Notes: a model not told the origin generated them from the sequence alone. 64,000 bases of DNA from Adiantum capillus-veneris (GCA_014529385.2 CM043950.1:80740343-80804342); one strand, 5' to 3'. Shown: positions 24,291 to 36,442, numbered from the stretch's first letter. Numbers and translations are program-made.

Positions 24291-25614
24291 ATGGCATCCT
24301 CTTCCATGCCCGGCTATCGATCCATAGAGGACTTTCTTGCCGAGGGCCTCTCTTACGAGGACGCTTGTGATGCTTACTACTCGCAGTCTTGCTTCCACCA
24401 GTCACAATCCACCTTCACCTTTCGATGGTTCCGAGATGTAATACACGACCGCGACCTCGAGAGGGTATACCGCACCCAGATAGAGTGGCTATCCTCGCAG
24501 CAGAGTCTTCTAGGGTGGTACACACCAGCACAGTTGGATGCCTATGGGCTCTCACTGCTTGAGACACTGGGCGCGGACACTCCGATCGTGCAGAGTGTGC
24601 CTCCCACAGTGCCTCCCTCCACCTTACCCTCGACTTTCCCATCATCCGCAGCTCCCTCCCCCTTGCATTCGCAGTGATCCACGCCCGCACCATTGAGTTA
24701 TCCGTCGCCTACACCACCCAACGGTTCGGGCTCGGGCCAGCGCTCTTTCCGTAGTGGTGGCTCACGCTCTCGTTGAGGTAGTGGCTCGTGCTGCTTTGGT
24801 GGTGGAGGGGGCAGTGCTACAGATTCACCTCCTCTTACACTCCGACCTCCTCGCTCACCCCTTGGAGCTCCACATGAGGATGAGGACCGCGATGCGCCCG
24901 CCCCGGATGCTCGTGGCTACTACTATTATATACATCGAGGGGGGGGAGGTGGATCTAGGTTCCTCTTTGGGGAGGACATTTCGAGGGCACCTTAACCAGC
25001 TGATCCACTCGACATACCAAGATTGCTTTAAATCTTTCAAAGATCAGGACCCAGCCGACTTGACGCACATTCACACGACATTGCTCATGCGGTTCCCTAA
25101 TCCGGAAGTGGAAGAGTTCTCCAGGCAGTGGCTCGAGGAGTACGTCAAAAATTTCTTGAAAAATAAGAAGTCCAATGTGCGAAGGGCGGCAAAGCGAACA
25201 TTTGAATTTGAGGGTCATAACTATCGCCCTGGAAATGTTCACGACGAGGAGTGGGAGAAAGCCCAGGGCGAGCTGGAGGACGAGAGAGCGGCAGGTGCTA
25301 GGACGCACACACGGCAGGTGGAGGCGAGGGCGCAGCAAACGCCCACACATTACGGCTCGGGCGCGAAAGCAGCATGGAAAGATAAATTTGTGAGTGCGCG
25401 TATTTTCATTTGAATTGATTTAATTTGTGGTAATAAGGTTAGGTTTGTGATATTTTTAATTGATATACAACAAAATATTACTATGACCCGCCCAAGCCGA
25501 GAGATCCAGAGATATAGAGAGAGCCACTCCGAATATCAGACATGGTGATGGTTGTATGAAAACAACAAAATCAATCGTGAAGAATTTGAAAATGCATGTC
25601 GTACACTACAGCCT
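24291..25614 (+). pseudogene. TNPA/Transposase_24-like CACTA accessory gene
   Basis: A frame starts with MASSSMPGYRSIEDFLAEG at 24291, after a TTGTAG that could be a splice acceptor. It runs to a stop near 24677, followed by a Gly/Ser/Arg-rich stretch needing a frame change. The conserved part (about 24960-25389) has NQLIHSTYQDCFKSF, MRFPNPEVEEFSRQWLEEYV, KNKKSNVRRAAKR and AGARTHTRQ. It resembles the second, DNA-binding protein of plant En/Spm elements. GTGAGT at 25390 after WKDKF is a good donor. A further exon ends at 25614 before GTAAGT (NREEFENACRTLQP). Stops and shifts suggest decay, though an intron-rich live gene cannot be excluded. It is divergent from TNP2. Confidence 0.55.
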
Positions 25615-25777
25615 GTAAGTGTGAACTTTTTTTTTTAAATGAGTGCATGCAAAATTATGTATCCATTTGTATTAATTAAAGGGTTTGTTGTTTTTTTCTT
25701 TTCGAGAGTCAGGGAGTCCCTCAAGAGGTCCCAAGATCCAAGTAGCTCAATCCTCCAAGTGTTTTTGGGCCCGTCTT

Positions 25778-25978
25778 CTTTTGGCCACGGTTGTATAGCC
25801 CCCATGTATCGCCTATTTGGGCAATTTTGTAATATCCAATATAATTAAACACTTGATTTTGGCCCAAAGTTTTCTTTTGACCACAGTTGTATAGCCGCCA
25901 TGCATCGCCTATTTGGGCAATTTTGTAATGAACAGTTTCTCCAATATAATTAAACATTTGATTTTGGCCCAAAGTTTT
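25778..25978. repeat. Tandem duplication, two units offset by 96 bp
   Basis: Both units start CTTTTGRCCAC and contain GTATAGCC, CGCCTATTTGGGCAATTTTG and TTGATTTTGGCCCAAAG. The second has a short insertion. They lie in the 3' part of the TNPA-like region. Confidence 0.9.
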
Positions 25979-26099
25979 TGTGCAATAAAATTTTTGTTTT
26001 TTTATTTATTGAGTGTATAGGAAAATAGGCAAATGACCATTTGGATGGGTCCTACCAAGGACCATCCAAATGGTCATCTACTTTTTTTTAAAAATACTC

Positions 26100-26311
26100 G
26101 CGTGCGCGGTAATGGTTATGGTAATTCTTGCTGTAAGGCCCGCGGAAATAAGCGCGGAAATATAGCCGGGCCGATTACCGCATGCATTGCTGAAGGACCA
26201 TTACCACGAGCATTGACTCTAGAATTACCGCTCCCGAGATTGTTTGACTTGAACTTTTCCTTTGTTTTTGTGCGTCTATCTGAGCGGTAATGTGCTCCAA
26301 ATGTCATAGTG
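26100..26311. repeat. GCGGTAAT motif cluster, right, ending in TAGTG
   Basis: Words such as GCGGTAAT, ATTACCGC, ATTACCG and GCGGAAAT recur in both orientations. The cluster ends with GAGCGGTAATGTGC and, at 26305-26311, CATAGTG. Since CACTA elements end in TAGTG, this may be the right end of the CACTA unit. A matching left terminal repeat was not found. Confidence 0.4.
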
Positions 26312-26945
26312 TCATCTTACCTTTGCATTCATCACAATCATTGAGGGTACATCACATAGGGGAGTGGAAGAGCATTGTGAATCAATCCACATAGGTGAAG
26401 ATGGAAAGTCACTCCATCGAATTGTTGATACCATAGGCAATGTTAAAACGACATGGTTTGTGGATATCAGGAGGTACAAAATTCCAATAACGTATGTGAA
26501 AGACCTATTCAACTCTTGTGTTTGTGTAGGTATGAACAACAAGAAAAGGGACGTTCTCCAAAGAATAAGAGGCTCTCATGCCCTACAGTATAAAAGAACT
26601 GTGGATTTAAGCCTTTTGGTTTAGGCACTCAATGACATTATGATATAGCACAAGGTGAGACTGCTTACGATTTGGTCTAGTACCCAAGGGCATAAGGGGA
26701 GGAAAAGAAGTTTGGATTATGCACTCCATAGAGGTTAGGAGCCATTACATACCAAAACAGGATCCGAAGGACAAAAAGTTGTGGTTGCCCATGTCGGATT
26801 GCAGTACAGCGGGATCGTGAGAAAGGAACTGCTATTATTTGAAGGTATGCACTTCCATGCACACGTGAGGACCTTTATCACCTTCTTGTTCATCTAAATG
26901 TGATGGAATGTTGCATGAATGATTTATTTGATGTGCGGAGCCCAT
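26312..26945. other. Unassigned interval
   Basis: A short plus-strand frame (26364-26624, 86 residues) has no recognisable domain. I see no other structure. Confidence 0.35.
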
Positions 26946-27431
26946 TGCTACAGCCGGAAGCCTGGCTGCCGTGCAAAATACTCGAAAATAGCACATAGCA
27001 AGACATAAACGACTAAATCTACGTACCTGTCGACTCGCACAAATCCATAATCGAGCACAACACAAATAGAGAGAGACAGAGAGCGGGAGAGAGCAAGAGA
27101 GCGTGTGTAGGCGCACCTCCTAGAGCGGAGTGCTACGCCGGCACGGCGAGCTGAGAGAAGAGGGAAGAGGAGAGAAGAACAACGCAAACACTGGGTGCAA
27201 TCTCCCCCCGTGCAAGAGTGACCATTTCCCTCTTGCACGTATTTCATTTATAGATTTCTTCAATGGTCAATGTGAGTACAAACTGGCCGGCCGGTCATAA
27301 ATGGCCAAAGCTCATAAAGAGCACTTGAATAATAAAATGTACAATATATATTTCCAGGCGCATAGCCTAGCTCGGTCTAGTCTTTTCCACCTATCAGCTG
27401 GAATAAATCATAAAATATCATTTCTATAACA
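26946..27431 (-). repeat. LTR of another gypsy element
   Basis: On the minus strand it begins TGTTATAGAAATG at 27431, just after a purine-rich CGGAGAGGTA tract, and ends CTGTAGCA at 26946 (486 bp). A CTATAAATGAAA TATA-like box lies inside. The bases before the tract include GCAACTGAGGACAGTTGC, also present just before the polypurine tract of the element at 13434-13451. This suggests related chromovirus pol ends. The coding region expected to the right is not recognisable. Confidence 0.5.
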
Positions 27432-29900
27432 TACCTCTCCGTTGGAAAGCAACTGTCCTCAGTTGCGAAGATAAAAATCTACAAACAATACTTGTCAAAA
27501 ACAATGATTAGAAATCTGTATCAAATAGTAAAAGAAAAAATCAATAAAATTAAACACATTGGTTATGCTTGCCGTCATCCGCATACTACCTATTCTAGTG
27601 TCCCATACCACTAGAATAAGCAGTATATGTCATACCCCAATGAATCAGGATATCATTGGTCACAATCATCATCAATCTGAGAATGTCAAGTCTCATCACA
27701 TAAACACTGCCGTGATAAAATAATCATCAGATACCAATTCCCAATCCAATTCCAATTCCACAATATAAGTCCAAATCCAAATCACTTTCATTATGTACCC
27801 AGGTAACAAAATCATACCAGTTGCAGTGGTGGCCAGTCACTGCACCATGATTTTGTGATCGGTGTTGCCTCATCCGGCGAGTCTACACCAATAAAACGTG
27901 CTGCCTAAATCGGCGAGTCTGCACTTGATATTATTTAAAAATCATGAATCTGTAATGTTCAATGTGCTGCCTAAATTGGTGGATCTGCACCAAGATAAGT
28001 ATCTACACAGTGCCTAAATCGGCGAATCTGTGTATTGGTGACCAATGGACTAGGCTAGACATAAAAAGACAAAAAATATACTACCTGTGGGACACCACAT
28101 TGAAGTAAGGTTGAGTAACAAAGTAATGATAAATTGTTATGCATTAGCAGAAGCACCTCGGCTCATGTGAGTAGCTGCATAGGTCAATGTGAAACGATCG
28201 CAGTAGCAATTTCATTTAATACAAGTATTGGCACAATGCTAGAGAATGCAGATAAGTAAAAAAAGCCATACTATCTGTCAAAAAAATAGATGATAATCGA
28301 GTTGATAAGTAAGCCATGTGCATTGAACTTATGTAACTGTGTTGTTCTCTGTGGAGGATTGTGTGCTTTTCGTAAATCATTAGACTCTGGATCATGTACT
28401 AGATCTGAAAATATTTATCAGTTTGTGCGTGGGGAGAGAGGTACAAGTAGAAAACAACTGTAACTATCAAACTGACACCAAAGTATAGTTAACAAATTCA
28501 AAATGTGTTAAGTTGGTGTTAATAATTGGCCATAAAATAAAAGCATATTCTGCCTTATTAGTTTATAGTTTGGATAGGGAGAGGATGACAACTGAGTATG
28601 AAGAAAAAACCTCTACAGTTAAAATTTTAATAGCTTAGATCCACTAGAGTCACAAATAGACATAAAATATAGGAACCAAATCTGATTTGATTGTATAACG
28701 CAATTTAAGAGACAAATTTACACCGATTACTTACAATCATTTATTATGATTAGCCTTGGATCGATTAAAAAGTGAGGGAGCATTATAAACAACACAACAT
28801 TAATACATTTGTAGCTGCTCTGTCCTAGAAGCCTTTATTTACGACATGCATTTCTAGTTAGACTTAAAATGATGTAAGAGAATGGAGGTTCCTTGTGCAT
28901 TAAAAAAATGCCGCGCAAAACCACATAATTAAACTTGTCAGTTAAACTTGTAGTGGGTATGATGGGAGTCTACAACTTGTACAAATTACTTAAAGCAGGC
29001 TAAATAATGCCTTGATAGTCAGATAACGCGGACGACACGAGGTATACCCTTGTCATTCATAATTGGCAAAGTAAAGGTCTATTTAGCTTGAATAGAAGGA
29101 TAAAGATGCATCAAGCAGGGAATGTCAGTTTGCGTATTATCGAGACATTCAAACAGCATGTGTGTGTGTGCATGCGTGCGCTCGTATATCATCGAAATTG
29201 ATGAGTGTGTAGAAAGCCACAAAATTTAATTAAAAAAAAAACTGAGAAGCATTCTTAGTTAGAGTGTTCTCATTGCCAATATATATATAACTCAATTTTA
29301 GAACAATTGCATTAAGACTCTAAGCTAATCAGAAGAGATGTCGCCCTAGTAGTAACTTATTGCGAGCCGATAGATTGCATTGGTTGTAGGTATGTGTGTA
29401 CGAATCGCAGACTAGGTGGGGAGAGAGAGAGAGAGGGAAAGAAATGAAATGAAGGTTATATTAACAGTCTTAAAAATATCAAAATTTCATATGAGAACAA
29501 TCAGATACAATCCTTGGGGATCTACTCCAATGCTAGGGTACAAAAATAAAATGAAGTAAAGTGAAAGACTTCACGAATTAAAAACCAGTATCATCATCGT
29601 CAATGCCCAACAACGAGTGGGGAGGGAAGCAGAGAGAGCGAAATGAAATGAAATGTTATACCACTTGTCTTCGACATGCCTACATGAATAAATTGATACA
29701 ATAGTTATACAATGTCTGGGTACAAAATAAAATGAAGTAAAGTAAAAATACTAAATGAAAACCCTAAATTCGTTAGGTTAAAATCGTCACCGTCGTCGTC
29801 GATTCTCGTGGATGCCCGTCAGCGGGCGTGCATCTGAGAAAATATGTCAAGGGTCGCCAAAGATTTCCTCAATGGCCGCCGTGGTAAGGAATCAAAGTGG
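27432..29900. other. Unassigned, mostly AT-rich interval
   Basis: No open frame with a known domain. TGTCATACCCC at 27628 resembles a chromovirus LTR start but no partner end was found. A small degenerate repeat lies at 27840-28045. A short GA run sits near 29420-29436. Confidence 0.4.
27860..28045. repeat. Degenerate GCCTAAATCGGCGAGTCTGC repeat
   Basis: Four imperfect copies of a GCTGCCTAAATCGGCGAGTCTGCAC-like word lie about 50-70 bp apart (near 27868, 27900, 27964 and 28010). Several copies are partial. Confidence 0.75.
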
Positions 29901-29903
29901 TAG

Positions 29904-29907
<4 letters not shown>

Positions 29908-29972
<65 letters not shown>
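29908..29972. repeat. (GA)n microsatellite
   Basis: About 65 bp of pure GA repeat. Confidence 0.97.
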
Positions 29973-29974
<2 letters not shown>

Positions 29975-30054
29975 TGATGGTGCCTACATAGGGCTGGTTG
30001 TTGGCCACGGTGAGATCACCCGAAGCATAGGATGGGGTAGCCATCGGTAGGGAG

Positions 30055-30263
30055 CTAGTGGAGGCAGGTGATGAGTAAGGTGATCTGCATGAGAGGTTGC
30101 ATCTTGTGGAATCCACCAAGGAGTACGATGCCGATTGCGGATTGTAGTGAGCTGGTGGGTTGTTGCAGCTTACGAACTGAAGAGGAAGAGGACGTACTGG
30201 CCAAACTCGAGACCAAGTCCACGGGATGCTCCAGTGATGAGGGCAACAAGCAGTACCGTCCAT
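30055..30263 (-). pseudogene. Short-chain dehydrogenase/reductase-like fragment
   Basis: The minus strand holds LITGASRGLGLEF, matching the N-terminal Rossmann nucleotide-binding motif TGxxxGxG of short-chain dehydrogenases. An ATG 20 bases upstream, in another frame, reads MDGT, as some plant family members begin. Downstream, NPPAHYNPQSA in yet another frame recalls the segment after the second beta strand, but the rest of the fold, including the catalytic YxxxK, is absent. I read it as a captured or decayed exon with frameshifts. A chance resemblance remains possible because only about 15 residues carry the signal. Confidence 0.4.
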
Positions 30264-30318
30264 GGCGATGGAGAAGAGGAAGCGGGAGCAGTAAGTCGGG
30301 TGAGAGCGTAGAGGGAGA

Positions 30319-30366
<48 letters not shown>
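30319..30366. repeat. (CT)n(CA)n compound microsatellite
   Basis: A CT run passes directly into a CA run. Confidence 0.95.
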
Positions 30367-30369
<3 letters not shown>

Positions 30370-30372
<3 letters not shown>

Positions 30373-32190
30373 TGACACATCTGTGACACTTGTTCTTCTT
30401 TATGGAGTTGGGCGGGAGCAAGGACTAAGTTTTAATAGGGTCTCAAATGTGGGGATTGATCTGGTGACCTGGCTGGGGCCCTCTGGAGGCCGGGAGCTGC
30501 GGTGGTGCAGGGAACCCGAGAACAGTGATTGAGCTTGGCTTCATCGTTTTCAACCACAGAGGCTTCGTCAGGGTCTGAGAAGAGGCTGCAGAAGGAGGCT
30601 CTAACTGTTGGCTGCCCAACTTCCTTGCTTATTTCTACCACTGCCGATTCTTTGCAGGTGCTCAAATGTAGTTGCTTGCAAGCACACACGTCTATCTATT
30701 GATCGAGGCGGCGCTGCAACATATGGAGGTGGGAGAGCTCACAAACACAGCTCTACAGATAGGTGCTCTGTTGGACATGGCGAGCGACGCTAGGTGCCTT
30801 CCCACTCCCGCAAGCGTCCTGGTCAGGATGTCAGATGCCATCTCTCGCGTGGTTGCATGTTGAGCTTCCTTGGGATGGAGGAGAGAGAGATAATGTTTAC
30901 GAGAGAGAGGTTGAGAGAGAGAGAGTTGAATACTATAGAAACAGCCTGGGGGCCTGGGCGAGTTAGTCTTGCATATAGCTGAACTGTAGTGTACCTGTAG
31001 TTGTTGCTTGCCAATGCCATACAAAACATGCAAGAGTGTTCTAAAGTGAGAGAGTTTGAGAGCGGAGAGATATCCAGGCCAAGATAATGTGAAGGTTTGG
31101 ATGGCTGTTGGTGGCCGAGAATCAGAGAGAAATTAGGTATGCTTGCATAGTACGCCGGGTGGGTTGCTGAGTTTTTGATCGTGCTGCAGTGCGTGGGCAA
31201 TGGCTAGGGAAGCTAGCATTGATGCCTGATCATATGAGTGCCTTCCCAAAAAAAAAAATGATTCACCCAAAGTGGCGGTAGGTAGAAAGAAGAGGAGATC
31301 TGAGTGGTGGCCACGGCATGCAAGCATGCAGTCAGTTGTGAGTTGGATAAGCGGTGGGTGAGGGAATGGCAGCCGCTCTCAACTTCAATGTGTAGGTGTA
31401 GCAAACCTATCTGATGGTGCACGTGAGATAGCTTGAGGCTGCTAGTGTTGGCCCAAAACAAAATTTGGTTGGTGGCGGCTTGGTGGGTGCTACTAGCATG
31501 CACAATAGTTTGTGGGCGCTACTGGCATGCAGGGACTCGTAGTCATTCCCCTTTTGTTTTTTTTCTCTACCTCACGCCATTGCTTTTGTCAGTAGCCATA
31601 GGGTAATACCATTGTTAGCTGCAGGCGAGCTTACAACTGATTTATCAATGGCGGCACCAAAAACAACTGAGGTAGCAAAACACAAGCATATCATCTAATT
31701 GCAATTGTAAAAAAGTAAATAACAATTCGAGATACAGTGTGTGTTTCACTCGCTTGACGACCTTATATGGGGAAGAGTGAGCTTGGCTCTGTTGAATATA
31801 ACCAAGGCTTACTCCAGCTCTCATGAAGGTCAAGGTGGGAACAATCAAAGATGTAATGTAGCTCGGACACTCCCCAAGGTCTCCTGGTTTATTCCTACAA
31901 TAGTCTGCCTTTAACTCTTGTTCTACTTGTCTTTCTATATGGGCATTTAACTAGGTCTTGACGATCTTGGGACTTTGCGAGTTGATGCACTCATCTTTTC
32001 TTTGCACTCTCACATATTTACCCCTATTATAGCCTCGAATTGATTCATCATGCCATTACAATAGATTCTTTTGCATAAGATATCATGATTCTAATTATAT
32101 TATTCAGGTTACTTTTCTTTATCATATTTTGATGAAGAATGATACTTAATTACCTTGATCAAGAAGAAATAAAATAATAAATTTAGATGA
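30370..32190. other. Unassigned interval
   Basis: Short frames on both strands lack any recognised domain. A GA-rich patch lies near 30880-30930. I see no gene. Confidence 0.35.
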
Positions 32191-32192
32191 AT

Positions 32193-32195
<3 letters not shown>

Positions 32196-32223
<28 letters not shown>
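32196..32223. repeat. (TA)n microsatellite
   Basis: About 28 bp of TA repeat. Confidence 0.95.
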
Positions 32224-32227
<4 letters not shown>

Positions 32228-32639
32228 GTGTGGGTGTTTTAGTTATGTACATATATTACCCACAAACGAACATATACATGTTCAAAGACCAAGCTACCCA
32301 GATAAATACAAGGTTTATTGTACAAAACAAACTTAGATAGCCTAATTTTGTACAAATGAATATCAATAGGTTGGTATAAGACACCATCCAAAAGGTGGAA
32401 ACTCCTTCACAAACTTTGAACTAGCTGCCAATCTTCCAAACAATAAACCACCAAAAAGATGAACCAAAGAAAGTATCCCTCACCTGCACCCATAAAACAA
32501 CACAACATTGTGTTAGCATTGGCTCTGTATGTAGGTGATGCACGGGCATCCTAGTTGTTATCCATGTCACAAAGGTACAACTTTTTTGTGTAAGTAAACA
32601 GAAATTTCAAGAGACTTTGGTAGCCAATTACTCTATCAT

Positions 32640-33490
32640 AAACAAACATTTACCAGTCTGGTATACTGGTACCAGTCTCAGATTTTTAGTTCTAGTACTG
32701 GTAGTATTGGTATTGCTATACCACTATCTTGGTATACTGGTACGTTAGTACCGGTACTAGTGTTAGTCCTCCAGTGTTGGTACTAGGATTGGTAGTGTTG
32801 GAAGTAATACTATTATACTACTATATTGTTATACTGGTATATCAGTTCCAAAACATTTGTCTATGTCGAGAGTACCAAAAAAATGAAGAAACGAGTAGTT
32901 TTATATTTGAAAATAGGAAATAGGTAATTTCTATACGAGTCTTGCAAAGAGCCGGTGTATTGATACTGATATAAGTCTAGTATACTGGTTCTGGTACTAG
33001 TACCAGTTTTCAGATTTTCAGTCTTGGTACTAATATTGGTATATTGTTTAAACAAGTATACTAGTATTGGTACTAGTTTTTAGATTTTTAGTTATGGTAG
33101 TACTGGTACTGGTGTTGCTTTATTGCTATACTAGTCTACTGGTTTACTGGTCTACTATTTCCCAGAAATTTTTTCATGCCTCAAATATCAGAGAAAATGT
33201 AAAACCAAGGAAATAGGTAACTCTACAAGAGTCCCTGCTGAGAGCGGTGTATTGATATAAATACTAGTTTGATATACTGGTACTGGTACTAATACAAGTC
33301 TTCCGAGTTTTTTATTCTTAGTACTGGTATTTGAAAAAAATTCTATATTTCCATACTGGCATACTAGTAATGATACTAGTTTCAGACTATCAATTCTAGT
33401 ACTGGTGTTGGTAGTACTAGTACTGATATTGCTATTTTGCTTATACTAATATACAGTTAACTGGTATACTGGTATACAGGTCAACTAACA
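32640..33490. repeat. Degenerate TACTGGTACTAG-rich tandem repeat
   Basis: About 850 bp are dominated by GTATACTGG, ACTGGTACTAG and TTGGTATTGCTATAC words. A longer unit is visible: GGAAATAGGTAA followed by GAG-TCN-TGC and GCGGTGTATTGATA recurs at 32916 and 33209, an offset of 293 bp. An AGATTTTTAGTT anchor recurs near 32679 and 33075. Two to three worn units are present. Confidence 0.8.
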
Positions 33491-34441
33491 GGTAACGATC
33501 TCTCAGAGGGTTAACACCATCAAGTATTTCCCTTCCCTATGTGTTAATGATATTACTTCAGCATATCTAACTTAACCAGAGGCCAACGTTAACAACTTCC
33601 AGTGTTTGAAAGAGGAAACCTTAGAGAATCAAGCCTCTGGTTGTTGCCAAATTACGCTAGGCCGAAGTTACATACCAAACCAGTAGGTCCACATTACCAA
33701 ATGGTTTTCACTCAGTTTTCATCACCAAGTGTTATGAAGAACATCATCCTTATGAATAAGCTTTATAGGGTTGCCAAACAACCCGCTTAATAGGCTGTAA
33801 TTTCCTCATTAATGTTCAAACTACCCAAGCCAAGGTTAGGACCGAACATGTATAACAACAAGAAATCTTTCATTTTAGACAAGGACATACAACCAATGCC
33901 ATGGATACAACTTTGAACCTCAATGTTTTAACAAATAATTGAAAGCTTTCTTCCAGGAGCGTACACCATCCAAGCCATTACAATCTGAGCATGAGGAATA
34001 GCATCATCAAGATTTACCATTCGAACAACAGTAAATATTGGAAAACTTTTCAAAAACATGAGTTGCCATACATGTCTTTATGTGCATGAGAAACCTTTTT
34101 GAGACAAACACAATCATACTACCGGACAGGAATCCATTTTAATGCCAATATGCACTTAGATTGAGTCAAAGCAGCTAGCTCCACAATGGCCTGTTTCTCC
34201 TTGCCTTTAGCCATAGATCTATTACTTAATAGTACTAACCAATAGGCCTGTTCAAAGGAAGTGCTAATATGTAGATAAATACATCAAAAACACATGCAAA
34301 CACTACCAATGTAAACTGAGCTAAAAAAGCTCACCTTTTATAGGGTTTAGGAGCAGTTAACATCCTCTTCATGGTAGTAAAGCGAGCCCATACACAGTAG
34401 GTAATTGTAGTAGTAGTGTGCTATATGTACAGAGTCATACG
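33491..34441. other. Unassigned interval left of the full-length element
   Basis: A single short frame (33602-33790) has no recognised domain. I see no repeat structure. Confidence 0.35.
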
Positions 34442-34446
34442 TAGGG
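34442..34446. repeat. Left target-site duplication TAGGG
   Basis: This is identical to TAGGG at 42508-42512, directly outside the TG end of the 5' LTR. Confidence 0.9.
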
Positions 34447-36025
34447 TGTCATCATAACTAATATCTAATTCTCCTAAATGATTTTCTCATGTTAAACTGA
34501 TCATTTAATATGGGGAAGTGCAAGGGGAGAAAAAGTTAGATAATTGGTTAAGCTGGAAGACCGGCCACAGCAGGGATCCAAAGGAGGGAAAATAGGGATC
34601 CAAAGGGGGGGCCATCTGCAAAAGAGCAATGTGCAACAGTGGGCTTAAAAGACCCTAAGGTTCAGCCCATTAAGACTTCCAAAATACTAAGGTTCCAAAA
34701 TTCAAAGGTTGTGTCCAATGGTCAAAAGCTTAGGAAATTGGATGCTTTCTGTGTATCCCAAAAATCCTTCACAAACTCCTACATGGGAGGGGGCGAGCCC
34801 AAGAAGTAGGGGATGAGAGAGAAACACACACACACACACAAGCTTCCTTTGTACACAAGGGGAAAGAGGGACACATGTCAGCTCCCTAGCCCAGATGCCC
34901 ACAAGGTGTACTCAAATCCTATTGGATGGCCATGGAGGTGGACCAATGAGAATTAGTCTAGAAAAAATCTAGTTTAATTAATTTAAAAACACTTAATAAA
35001 ATAAACAATAAGAATTAAGCTCTCTAGAAGACTATTGGACACTCTCCCAGCAGCCCAATGCCTAGCCTGATTCCTATTGGCCAGGAGACAAAGGGGTCCA
35101 ATGAGAGTTTAGGTACATTAATTAATTACCTAAAGCTCTCGCAAAAGGGGAAAGGGGGACACATGTCAGAAGGCTATCACTTATGCTCCCGAAATCCTAT
35201 TGGCTAAGTCTTGGGAGGTCCAATGGGGTGTTTGCATGAGCAAATAGCAAGAGGGGTCGACCAAGAGAGAGAGGGGGCTGATTTTCTTAAGGTAGTATTC
35301 ACTTACACACTCACACAATCTATGTGTGGAGCAAGAAGACTCTCTCTCTCTTCTCAAGATTTAATGGAAAGCTTACCACCTACTCCAAGCTTGTGAGAAG
35401 GGGGGCCTACATGAACAACTCTTGGCTTTGTCATGCAAATCCAACCAAGATCCAAGATCCAAGCTTCAATGCATGCTCATCTCCTCTACCATGCTAATTA
35501 CTAAGCTAAGCTATGCTAATATGAGTGATTATGTGAGGAGATGTACATCTTTCTCGTAAGAATACTCCTTCTTCTTCTCAATCTACTCTCATACCCCGCT
35601 TGCTCTCACCATCTTCGAAGGTGTGTGAGGTCTTGGGTCTGAGACCGTGAGGGAATTGATGTTGTGTTTGATAAGTGCTGTGCTTAGTGCTTGAAGTTTC
35701 CATCTTCATAGCACTAGATAGTATTGAAGAAACATAAAGAATTGTATTGTAATAAAATGTCTCTCTTGATGGGAGAAACCATAATACAAATCCTTTTGGA
35801 GGGGGGACCGGCTCCATGTAAATCCGGTCCTCGATTGTTTTCAATAGCTTAATCTCGCTCTCTTTGAAGTATTTTTCATGCTATCTAACTAGGTTTTATG
35901 CTTTTTGTTGCTCTCTCCACCCAAGCACTCTTGTTATTCTCATTAGGAATCTATTCTAATGAATTTCTCACTATGTTCATGCTATTTTCTGCTACACACA
36001 AGTTACTAGACCATTAAATGTTACA
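34447..36025 (+). repeat. 5' LTR (1,579 bp)
   Basis: It starts TGTCATCATAAC and ends ATGTTACA. It is collinear with the 3' LTR apart from indels, the largest around 34970-35060. CCGGCTCCATGTAAATCC near 35810 is shared with the related LTRs downstream. Confidence 0.93.
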
Positions 36026-36026
36026 T

Positions 36027-36044
36027 TGGTATCAAAGCACAAGG
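36027..36044 (+). other. Primer-binding site, tRNA-iMet type
   Basis: TGGTATCAAAGCACAAGG lies one base after the LTR end and differs by one base from the usual TGGTATCAGAGC core. Confidence 0.88.
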
Positions 36045-36442
36045 TTTCTCTTTTCTTGCTCAAGAAGGGAGGTCCTCAAGCTAGCTATAAATGGTTGGTA
36101 TTATGAATTCCTTGTGAGTAAGTAGAATAGGGATTTTTCAGCCTTGCAGCGTGCCTGCCTTTGTGCGGATAACGGGGCATCACCGTTGCGATCTATGGTC
36201 TTAATAGTGGAGTCCTATCGGGCTTTCCTACGGCTTAACCACTATTGAGCTACTAGAAGCTTGACATGAGCCCGTGTTGTTTTGCTGTTGAACGACCCTC
36301 TCTTCTATTCCTTGCAAGTAATGGTATTTGAGCCACGGGTACAATAGCTTGATTGCTTTCTCTAAAGGGGTACAAAGGAGTAGCAACTAGGGCTTGAAGT
36401 GCCAAAGTACACCTAAAAACGTTACAGCTAAAAGTTGTTAGA

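Noticed and set aside
24754-24960. The frame read as VVAHALVEVVARAALVVEG as genuine protein
   Set aside because: The alternative frame gives a Gly/Ser/Arg-rich linker and acidic stretch more in line with the surrounding protein, so this frame is probably a shadow until about 24960.
26305-26311. Definite right terminus of a CACTA element
   Set aside because: TAGTG alone is too short. No inverted partner or 3-bp duplication was found, so it is kept only as a possibility.
32500-32530. TTGGCTCTGTATG as a minus-strand primer-binding site
   Set aside because: It matches only the first eight bases of the tRNA-iMet complement and lacks GATACCA, and no LTR end adjoins it.
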